Positions 12,238 to 24,200 of a stretch of 64,000 bases of DNA are shown piece by piece; position 1 is the first letter of the stretch, and each line of letters begins with the position of its first letter. The notes under the pieces were generated by a model that did no database searches, was not told the DNA's origin, and saw only the letters and a program-made list of their open reading frames with translations. Both the position numbers and the translations under genes were made by a program. Origin of the DNA: Rhynchonema sp. JSB1_4. Taxonomy: Eukaryota > Nematoda > Chromadorea > Monhysterida > Xyalidae. The stretch is from assembly GCA_030248065.1 (NCBI GenBank), contig JASAMV010000676.1:1-64000 (forward strand), written 5' to 3'.

Positions 12238-15200
12238 TTAACCCACCTGTTCTTCCAGCATACAACTTTGCAAATAATCCTCGAAATCCTCGCGATACGA
12301 CGACAAGTCGGGTTGATGCTCACAATCAGGTACGTTGAGCAGCACCGAGAACAGTTCCTTCCACAAATGCACGTTCCATTGGCTGAAACGGGAGTCGCAC
12401 TCTTTACGATCACAAGATCGGGAAACCGCAAGCCGCATTCTTGGTTACCATAAATATTCGGGAAGGGTGTGCCGCAGGAACGTTGAATATTCACGATCAT
12501 CACAACTAGGGTTAGAGGTCGGGGGGGGGGGTACCCGACACCCGACACCCGACATCTGGAAGTACCCGACACCCGACATCTCAGAAAAAAAGCCGACACC
12601 CGACACCCGACAGTTGCAAAAAAACCCGACACCCGACATCTAGTTTTTGAAAAAAACCCGACACCCGACACCTGTTTTTGGACCAAAAACAGGCAAATTT
12701 TTGCTCATTTGCATCACGAGTGCAATTTTTTGGCTCAAGTTACTGAATTCAAGTATTTTCACACGAAATAAACACCAAAATGACACATTCTGCGTCTTCG
12801 GAAACATTTGTTTCGAAGAAAATTTTCTCTCAAAATTTTTCTCTCAGCAATACTGATGTTTTGAACCGTAAGTGTCGGGTGTCGCCTGTCGGGTCCGAAA
12901 AAACCCGACACCCGACATCTGGGGGTACCCGACACCTACACTTTTTTGGCACCCGACACCCGACATCCGACATCTCTCTAACCCTAATCACAACAACCTG
13001 TACTATTCGTGTGAGGTGACCTATCCTATTCATGACTATTCACGTAATTTGTTGGAAAGAACGCAAAAATCCATTATTCGCATGTTCTCTGGCAATTATG
13101 ATCGGTCTGTGTCATATTCGCAGTTGTGTTCAATGTTTGGTGTTGATTATGTGGGTGTCACTGTCATGAAACGTCGTCTGAGATTGATGCATTCTTATGT
13201 TCTTGGTATTCGTGCTGCTCCTGTTGACTCTATTTCGTTCATTTCTGATTCCAATTCTCGCTCCAGTTCTCGTCTTAATCATTCTCGTGCCATTTGTATC
13301 CCACGTGCTAAAACTCATATTCTCGCTACCAGTGCTATTGTTATCATGTCCCATCTTTACAATGCTTTACCTGATTTTGCTGTTTTCCTGCGAATGGGCA
13401 CATTCAAAGGAGTCATTCGTTCGCAAAGCTTGATTGTTGAATTGTTGTACAAATTGCGATTGCTGCCAGTGAAATTTATTCCGTCCGTGTGTGAAATGTA
13501 ATTGACCGATCATGCTTTGTTTCTGTGTTTTCTGTGTTTTCTTGCTCCTTATCATCATCTACATCTCTCGATCCGTAACTATCCACTGGCCCACTAAACA
13601 CTTGTAATTGTTTATGGTTTCGTCGTTACTGTCCAGCTTATGCGTGTTGTTGACGTTACCATGTTGCTTCTGATGCAATAAAAAACTTGAACTTGAACTT
13701 GAACAACGACCAATGGGAAATTAACGGTAAATTGGGGACCCATCTGTATGGCGGACACAAACCGTTTGAAATTGGCGGTTGTGCGCCATTCGCCACGCAA
13801 TTTGAAGACGTTCATGTAGGTACCGAACAACAACACGTGTGCCGTGCCCAGCACGCCGAAATGGTCGACCTGGGAATGAAGAATGGAGATGGAAAAATAC
13901 GTCAAACATGAAACACGGTGACCGGTTTGGTCTTAGCTGGTCACGGCAAGTTACTTTTATTGCAATGACAATGTTCAAAGTTTGCTCATGCATGTAAATT
14001 TGACCAGCGTAAAAGTTATCGCCAACGAACAGCTCACAAAAACATTTACGCTGGTAAAAATGAGCGGCTTGAGCGAGTGAAAAATTTCTGGAGTAGGTCA
14101 GAAGTCACATGACCAACGCACGGCCGACCGATTAGCGGATTTGACACAAACGACAGTCAAAGCAACGTCAATGCACCTGATAGGTCCACGGTCGTCCATC
14201 CCTCATTTCGGTGCATTCAAACGCGGACGTGTGCGTAGTGCCACTAAACGTGCATGTTTGTGGCAGCAGTTGCGTGTCGATCGCACGGCCCCAATCGATC
14301 AGACGCAGACATCGAATACGTGACAGGTCGTTGGCTGTGGATGGCTCGGGACTGCAATTCACAATTGTTCGACTGGATATCCAAGAAAACTAATGACACA
14401 TTGATAGAAGAACTTGCTCACACAGTTTCTTGTACGCGCAGAACATTTTTTGTTCGCAAGCTCACTTCACATTCTATTATATTGTTATTGCACTGTGCCA
14501 ACACATTTTTCTGAGAATTTTTTTGCTACTTGATACATAAACAGCATTCTAGCTTGCAGCAACCCAGCTAGTTGTAACGTGACCGCCAGTCAACGAGCGT
14601 GAAAAAGCCTCTGGCTGTTTGGGTACACGTGATTCAGAAAACGGTGTTTTGCAAAATACGGCCGTGATGTACGCATCTCTGTGAATTGCCCACCTAAAAT
14701 GGAAGTAGCACGCAACTGCAATTTATTGCGTGAACAACGCCACCAACAACGTTAACAAAACAAAACATCCCCATCCACCCACATGTCCATCAGCAGAAAG
14801 TTGTCCGGTTTGACATCAGCGTGTATCACACCGGCTGAATGAACGTATTCCAGTATTTTCATCGCTTCGATCAGAAAGTAGACCGATAGGAATTCACCCA
14901 GACCGTTTTTGCCAGATTTGACGTATAAATTGGCCAGGTCCTGTGCAATGTATTTGCTTGACTAGCTGCAGAAGGAGTACTACAAAGCAGAAACACCAAC
15001 CAATAGAGTGCCATGAGCCCCGTACTCATTGACCAGACAACTGCCATCATTGAACAGAAATGCATCACGAATGCTCATCACGCCAAACAACTAAAAATGG
15101 CGGAAGAGAAAATGAATAAAAGTTTAGTAATTTCAAAAGCGCAACTAAAAAAATCAGAACACCATTCCTACCATTTGTCTGACGTCCTTGTGTCCAAGTC

Positions 15201-18200
15201 GTCGACGCAATTCCTCACAAACATAGAATTCCCACGGACACGCCGGCTTTTGAATCTGAAATGTTGAGTATGTATGTTATGCGAGAGTGGGTTCAACATA
15301 AACATGGGCCAGAGGACCCAAACAATCATCAGAACTAGAAGATGAACGAAAGAAAACACCGTCAACACATCCAATGCACCAAGTTGAAAATGTTTCACCG
15401 AGCACATAAAAAAGCCAGCGTTTTTGAACACGACAATACTATTACGGCGGCCCCATTTGAAACATAATTGAACAAATATTGTACACAAAACAAACCAGCA
15501 GTGCTGCACACCTCTGCCCCACCGAATCCCAATCGTACCTACCTTCATCACCCATTGCGTTCTGTCATCGATCGATTCGCAATGATACGCACGGGCGAAT
15601 GCACCCTCACCCAACAACTTGAGTACGCGCCAACGCTCGCCGCCGATGTTCAGCTCACGACCCACTTTGATCGCCGGCATGTTCTGTCAATGTTGCTCGT
15701 TTTGTGAAAGTGGGAGAAACTTCCAAAACGATGTCGCAGCATTTTTTAACAAACACAGCGCACTCCAGTGGTGTCGTTGGGGGGGGGGGAGGGGTTACCC
15801 TATAGTATCCGGTATTGATTTTTTTTCACCCAGGGATATCCGGTATCCTGGCTTTTTGTCCAAGGGTATCCCACGCTAAAATGTTTCCGAAAACCGTAAA
15901 AATCGCCCATTTTTACCTCCAAAATGCTCGAAATCGCTTGCGGGCGCAAGCATAAACCCCAAAATGACTAGTTTAGTTTTTGTACTTCCAGCACCGACTT
16001 TTCTCAATTTTCCTCAAAAAAATTGACCTCTTTGAACAACCCCCGCGGGTATCCGAGATTTTTTATTTTAAGGGGCGACCTCCCTAGTATCTGAGATTTT
16101 TCATTTTGGGTATCCGGTATCCGAAAATTTTGGATTTTGGGTAACCGGTATCCTGACTTTTTGATTTCCCAACGACATCACTGGCGCACCCTCTTCATCG
16201 TGGTGAGCCCTGACTGAATATAGTGCATATTTTTGTTCGAAGACTTGGGACCATGGTTTTTTAACCAAATTTACTAGCTTTCAAGCTAGTAAATTTTTTT
16301 CAGAAGCTACTAAATTTTAGAATTTAGTAGCTTTTTGCTACTAAATCTTTTAGAAAAAAGCTACTAAATTTTACCTTCTCAGAAACATTTTTAAGGGGAA
16401 ACAACGGAAAATTTCGCGCGCGCATTCTAGTCACCTGCTACGGTACGGTACCGACGGTACCGTGCGGTTTACAGCCAAATGAGCATGCACATCATCGGTT
16501 GGATGACGCCTTGGCTTCAACAAGAAATATTCTTGTTTAAAGGGACCAAAAACGTCAGGCTAAGTCCTGATAGCGTAACAATGAACAGAGCAGACTCTGT
16601 GCTGCACGAACCTCGCCCAACACATGGAAATTGGTGTGATTCTGCAGTCGTCTCGGTCCACTCAATCTCATCAATAATTGAGCGATAAAGTTCTCATTCC
16701 ATGGATCAATATCAGACGTGATGTTGGTTCTGGAAGAATTTATTTGGTCATGCTACTGATTACGAGGAATTGTTAAATAGGACTTATCGATTTCAAGTAA
16801 CAGTTTTCATGTCCTGCACAAAGTTTTTACTTTAATGACTATCGATACCGATAAATATCGATCATTGCTTCACAAAAAGTCATCCATTATTATCCGGGTT
16901 GTCCAAAACGTTCTATCGCTTTCCACAATCCAAAGGAACCACCAGATGCAAGCACTACCTCCATCCCACCCCCGTTTTGTCGACACATTCATCCACATTG
17001 GCATCATCTCCCTCGGGTGCGCGACGATCGTGCAAACGCAGTGCGGCCAGTTGGGCGTCGGGCATGTCCTGATCCAGCAAGGAAATAGGATATGACCGGG
17101 GCGCATGCATAGACAACTTTAAATTTGGACAAATGAAGAAGGGAAAACAGAGCTGTGGTATTGGTCGCACAATGACCTTATAAGAATTGGTAAAAAATTT
17201 TTCCTGAATCGTAAAGAGGGGCAGTGACGTTGCGTTGCGTGATCGCACACAAAACATGTAGTAAAGAGGATGTTTCAGACCTGCGGCAACGTGGTTGATC
17301 TGCTAGATTATTTTTAGCTGAAAATGTTTTGCGAGAATCACAAATAGCACAGTGGTTAAGAGTGACTGACCGTGAAAATCAGGATTGATTTGATGAATTC
17401 TTATATGGTCATTGTGCGACCAATATCACGCTTGGAGATAGGAGGATCGAACCGGATTATATTTACCGTGCTCAAGTGAAGTGACTTTGCAAATTGATGA
17501 TATTTTGAGATTCACAGGTGTCACTACTGAAGTTCTAAAAGTTTCCCAAACAGCAAATAACCCTGTTTTACGTCTGTCGAGATCACGGGCACCAACAAAC
17601 CTCGAAACATCTTCAAATAAAAAAGTCATGCGTGTGACCAGCACCAGGCCAGCCGTGATCCGATTAGCAAATTCAATAGCGCTGATGTTTCACACATACC
17701 TGATCTCCGTCAACGGGTGTGATCGGTCGTGTCGGACTGCGTGTGGTCGTGCTGAACGACAGTTGCTTCTGTTCGGCAATCGGCTGCAAATGACCAACCG
17801 TTCGAAGTTTGCCAAAAGACTAGATTTTCAAGAAAAAAAACCACACGCAGTCCTACCTGCAGCGGCGTGGTCGCGGACGACATCAGGGGTCGGCGCGCAC
17901 TGGCATCCGACGCAGCGCTGCTGGCCGAACTGAAACAGCTCGAGCCGGAACGGTACTCACGTGACGACTCCTGGCACGAAATTGAGCAATTGGTTATAAT
18001 GCCATGATAATAATTTGTCTATCAAAGTCACTTGACAAAATGATAAATGCAGTCCACCCACTTTTCGTGGCACGATCGGGACCCGGAACCATCGGTCATA
18101 AAAAGGAATATTCAGTATATCAAGGGCAGGGCGGTAATTAGGAGGTAGGCAGTATATTGACGAACAAAATAGCATTCAGAAATATTCGCTATAATGAGGA

Positions 18201-21200
18201 TACACAGCAAATTTTTTGAACGACGTTTTCGTCCCCAAGACGGTCCCGATTATGTCACTAAAGAGGGTAAGCTGTACAAAACTGTGCGAAATAATACCTG
18301 TATCATGCTCAATCGTGGATCAGTGACGGTGAGTGCAGCGGCAGCCACGGGCGTTTTCTGTGCAGCATTCAGCCCGGTGGTTGGTGGAGCTGCTGTATCA
18401 ATGGTTGGCGCCTGTGTCTGACCACACTCAGCCTCGGTGGATGCTTGTGGTCAGGGTTGGATTAAAAAAAAAAAGTAAAAATTTTTTTGTAAAAAAAAAA
18501 TTTTTTTTTTTAAAAAAAAAAAGTTGGCCACTTTTTTTATTTTAAAATTTTAAAAAGTAAGTCCACTTTTTTTTATTATTTTTCCCCTTTTTTCGTTATT
18601 TTCTCACTTTTTTAAGGTAAAAATGTATGTTTTCATGCGTTTTATTGCTCATCATTCTCAAAAAATCGCCTGCGGCGCTTATATTTCAGTTTAAAATGGC
18701 GTTGTAATGGACTCATACAGTTCCCAGACATCCCAACAATCGCTGCACGTATAATATAGGACACCCCATACCGTATACTGTGCAGTTATTGAGCTATCGA
18801 CGTAAGCTATCGACAGACTCCACTTTGCTAGCCTATTTGCAGTTGTGTGGATCTGTCATTTGTTGCTTTTGTCACACAACATGAGTGTGGTGTAACTCTT
18901 TATCTCTCTTCAAATTTATCCCCAAATTCACAAACAGAAGGTTGGTCTTCCCTTTGTCATATATGCCCACAGAGTTACCTTCGGGCGGGTTCTCAAATTA
19001 TGACCAAATGGGCTAGATCGCAGGTGATCGACATAAACATGCAAGTCAGTTGAGAAGTTCTCTTTAGTGTCCCTCAAAACATACCTAAGTAACATGATTT
19101 CAGAAATTTCATTTTTCTAGAAACCAATTTTTTGGGGGTCCGGAATAAAAAAAAGTGATTTTTAAAAAAAAAATTTTAAAAAGTTTTTTTTTTTTAAAAA
19201 AAAAAAGTTCGATAATAAAAAAATTTTTTAATCCAACCCTGCTTGTGGTGGGGCAACCTGTCATTGTTGACACTGTTTGCTCATTCTTCGTGTGTCATTT
19301 CCCGTCACTTTCCTGCTTTAGAATTCAGGAAAAAATTGACAAATTCTTATGAAGTCATTGTGCGACCAATACCAATCAATTATCCACAAGCAATTGCCAA
19401 AAAACACAAAATAAACACAACATTGGATGAGCTGACCTTCACATGTCCACTTTCCATAGGGGCTGCTGATGGAATGCCCGGAGCCGATATGGGCACGAAC
19501 ATGTTTTCTGCAACATTACGCTGGTTGACGTTACCATAAACTTGAATATTTATGATATTTTTGAAAAAGCGACAAGAAATTCAAATAATGTGACTAGGGT
19601 TAGAGGGATGTCGGGCGTCGGGTGTCAAAAAATGAAGGCCTCCGGTGTCGGCCGGCGGGTCTCTCCAGATGTCGGGTGTTTTTGGCACCCGACACTTACG
19701 GTTCAAAACATGTGTGCTAAGAGAATAATTTTGAGCGAAAACTTTCTTCGAACGATGTGTTTCCGAAGGTGCAGAACGTGACATCTTGGTGATTATTTCG
19801 TTTGAAAAAAATTGAATTCAGTAAATTGAGCCAAAAATTAAACTAATGATGCAAATGAGCAAAATTTGTCTGTTTGGTTCAAAAATTGTCGGGTATTTTT
19901 CGAATTGTCGGGTGTCGGCTTTTTTCTCAGCTGTCGGGTGTCAGGTACCCTCGACCTCTAACCCTAACTGTGACAGGTTTCTGTTTGCTTACGTTGCTGT
20001 GGCTGCTGCACGTTTTCAACATGAGGTATCACAGGCTCAATGTCAAGATCTTCATCAGGAATCATCTGAGAAATGGAGATCATCAAAGGACATCAAAGCA
20101 ACAACTGCTAAACCACTCTCTCAGCCAACACATTACCTGCCATGGTTTAGCGACAGCACTGAAACACGGCGGCATGCCACGACCGTGATGTGGTGTACTC
20201 GCTGTGCGCGCTGCCTCCGATGCCATCGGCACACCATAACTGCGAACAAGCGCAAATGGCTTTTCATCAAATTGGCCAGTCTACCCTACACTCTTTTAAG
20301 TGGTGTGATCAGAACCCGGGCCCGGCAACTGTAATGAATAGTGACCACACAATAGTGATGAACTTGCGCTTGAAATTTTCACGCTTTTTTCGCACTTGAA
20401 CGAAAGGTAACATTTCACAGCGTTCAAAACCATTCCCTATTATGGAATGTTTCAACATAAAGAGAATAGGATGCTGTATCTAACATACCGAGCCAGCGTG
20501 GGTTCTCCACCGTCAAACATGGTCGTATCGGACAGCACACCTCCACTTGGGACTGCTGTTGGCTGAAGAAATCCACCAAGCACACATGAAGTACTTATCG
20601 AAAAAAATCCAATGTGAGTAAAGTACCGCCGGTTGTTCATATTGTTCGTGCACAGCCATTGGTTCCGGTTGTTCATGAGGTTCACTTTCAGCACCTGCCA
20701 CTGGCTGTAGCGCCGGTTCGGGCTTGAGTTCGGTTGGTGGTGGTCTGAAAACGGTCATGCAAGTGGTGAATTTGACGCCAAAAGAACTGAACAATACAGC
20801 CTGAGCCTGTATAACTACCTTTTTATTTGAACTTTTTGCATCGCGAATATTTATGAACGTAGTCTTTGTTCTCAAGATGGGGTTGACCTCCCTATCATAA
20901 TGTAAACCAAACCGTACCGACCAAAATATGGAGGATACCAAACATGTGAACAAGAAGATGGTAGGCAATGGATACAAAGAATTACCAGCAGCATCAACAT
21001 ACTGTTTCAGCACATTCTCTTTCTTCACCGGTTCATTCGCATCATCGCAATATATTTCGAACGCCCCACCGCTGCTCGTTGTCTTGTGTGATGCTGCACT
21101 TGATGTTTCAGGGACTTCCTTGGACTGGTCGTCGTCTTGGTAGATTTCAAATGGCACTGGCAGACGCGATTTGGACTGAAGATAAAAATAACCATCCTCC

Positions 21201-24200
21201 AGATGAAACAAAAATTGCTTCTAACTGGGCAGCATGAATAAACCAACGCGATGATCAGCAACACTCAAACCTTGCTTTTCGACTTATCCCTCGCACTCGT
21301 GATTGCGACATCACTTTTCTTGCTGGCCGCTTTCTCAAATTCTGCTGTGGCAACAGACGCAGCGTCACATGAAACAGAATATCTTCATACAGCAAAATAT
21401 TAAAAAACTAACAAACAAGTTGCGAGCGTATGCCATAATTTGGCAATTGGAACATTGAATCTGGAAGTTTTAAAAAAGTGCACAGAAAATGCATCCAAAC
21501 AAAACCGAACCAACCAGCAGCGCCATTCGGTGGATTGCCTCCTGGTCCGAAATCGACAGTGTTCGAGAACATTGCCAGTTGTTCCAGGTACAAATTGCGT
21601 GTGACTGATGTGTTGAACTGGGCATGAGCACCGTCATCATTGGACTCAACCACTGCATGTGCTGGCATGGTTGGGGCTGAATTTAAAAAAAAGTAACATT
21701 TGACTGGCTGGTTGATGTTTGATCAATATAAGTACCAAATCAGAGTTGCCGCCGAGGCCACACAACTTTTTTAGCAATGTAGAGAGGGTAGACGGATGTG
21801 TGGAAATTTACAGATGCCACTAGTTACGACTTTCGACCAACGTAAGTTGTCACCAACCCCAAAATAAACAGGTGGTCGAAATTAGTGGCACTAGTACATT
21901 TCATAATACCCTGAATGAAAGACAGATCCAATCCCGATGACCAAGTTTGATAATGACCACATAAAACAAGCGTATGATCGTGATTCACCAGTTTCTTTCA
22001 ACGGTTCCATCTTGGAAACAAATGGCGATGGCTCGCTAGACGCTATCGATCGGCTAGCAAGCGGCGTTTTGTTGGATCGACGATTGGCTGATGATCTGAA
22101 ATCGTGGCTGCTTTGGTTGCTTTCGTCCACCATCTCTATTCTGACAAAGAAGCTCCGGGAATACATGACTGTCTTCAGTGTAGTTCCTGCTCCGGAGGGG
22201 GAGATAGCGGACCCTCCGTTTTTTTCGGAGGGGGAGATAGTGTACCCCGAGGGGGGAAGACCCAAATTCAGGAAAAAGTCACTTTTTGAGGTAGAAAATT
22301 TGACCTATTTTTACCCCTTTTTGGAAAAAATTCTTCATAAAAAGGGTATTTTGGCGACTTGTGAGAACATTGGCCCAAAAATCAGGCCATTTTATCATCA
22401 CCACATTATTTTAGGCATAAAAATGCCTATTTTAGGCAAAAATTGGGGGAGATAGTGTCTTGGTGGTTTCCCCACAGCATTGTGAATGATAAAAAAACAA
22501 TTTTCTCACATAAAGTGGAGGCACCATCATTCAAATCTGGATTCAATTCGTTTGGCAATTGCGCGTTAATTAAAACAAAGTTTAAATAACGTCGCAAAAA
22601 GATGTTACTGTTGAACCACAAAACTATTCACAATGACTTCATTGCCCGACGAACACCCTGTCATAAAAACAAAGACCATTACCAAAACAAAGGTAAAGCG
22701 CTTACTTTGACGCGGCAGACACAGTGGATGTGGACATAGCAGCCGAGCCTTGTGAATCATTGGTGGCACTGGTCATCCCTTCGGTAATTCGCGGAATTCG
22801 AGATTTGCACGTGCTTTTGGGCGCATCCTCGGGTTCTCGCTGTTGTTGAGCTGTAAAAACAGAAATTCTACGTAATTTTCACAATAAGTTGACCGAACCG
22901 AGCGAGTATATAATGACTAACCAGCTCTTTCTTGCTCGGCAGCTCGATAATTCTTTTCCATTTGGTCGAACTTCTGTTTGAATTTCAACGCTCGCAGTTC
23001 TTCGATGGAAAACTCGGCAGCACCAGCATAGACTTCGGCCTTGTTGTACATCGGACGTTCTTTGGTACCGGACGCTCAAAATGCATGCATACAATTCTAC
23101 CCATCTTGACGGAGACAGGATCGGGACCCGAGCGAATACCCACAACATTCACAATTTTTAAAGTGACGTAGAACAGGAGACTACCTGCACCAACATAATC
23201 CGTGACAGTAGCGGTATGAAAGGGCAGAGCTCAACTGTGGTAAAAACATCAGTAATTCACCAGTTTCGTGTTCTGTCAGATGTTGCAGCGGATGCACCAC
23301 CTGGTCCTTGCGAGCGTGCAACACATCTGGTGCCGCGATCGTTTGTCGCCTACAAACAGACAACATCACACTTTGGTTTTGCATTCAAGTTTTCCTGCGA
23401 TTTTTCAAAACACCACACAAATGTCCAACCTATGTTCGCCAATAACGCCCTCATCAACATAAACGTCGAATTTTGCCTGCGCTGTTTGCTGCGGTACACC
23501 ACTGCCGGCGTGCGTTCGACGCGAACGGGAACCCTAAAGGATTGCTGTCGTCACGCGCACCAGAACAGAAATGTTTCGATTAGAGCATGTGAACAAAATA
23601 TTATATCGCGACTTTGCTCCCGAGCCCGACACGTCAACGGGGCAAAAAATTAACAGGAACAAAGGAATCAACCTGTTGTTTATTCCATACGCCCGGTTCA
23701 ACAATGTTCTCCTTGTTCACCACCTTGGCGGCGGGCACCCCGATCCTATCAAGAGATTGGGGCACTGCTTGCTGCTGTGACGTCATTTGGCTGGGTTCGG
23801 TCTCGCTGTACACTTGGAATGCGCCATCACCACTGGGTCGCGCTTGGGGCTGGCTTTGTTGCCGACGCGCGCTTTCTTAAAAACAGTTGATGCGCTCTTC
23901 AATCATTTAATGAAACTAAGTATAATACAGCGTGCCTGCACCAAATTGGATCCACAGTGACACCAGGGTAGTACTTTTTGGGGGGGGTGGGTCCCCCCCA
24001 ATTCATCTATCTATCGTCAACACTTTTTGATTTCATCTATCTATCGTCAACACTTATGGGCAAATCTATCTATTCATTCATCGGGGCATGCGCGGTAGCG
24101 CATGTCCCATATGGTTGTCCGGAGTTAGTGCCGGCAGCAAAAATTTTCACTGGCCAGTAATTCCACAACAAAGCACCGATGGTTTCAATATTTAACCACA

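Noticed and set aside
12534..12970. Telomere-like CCCTAA/CCCGACA repeats
   Set aside because: CCCTAA occurs only once at each end as part of the TIR; the internal unit is CCCGACA and the block has a target-site duplication, so it is a transposon, not an interstitial telomere.
22186..22480. 8-bp duplication ACTGTCTT / AGTGTCTT for the GGAGGGGGAGATAG element
   Set aside because: The right copy lies inside a repeat unit and no matching inverted terminus precedes it, so the match may be chance.
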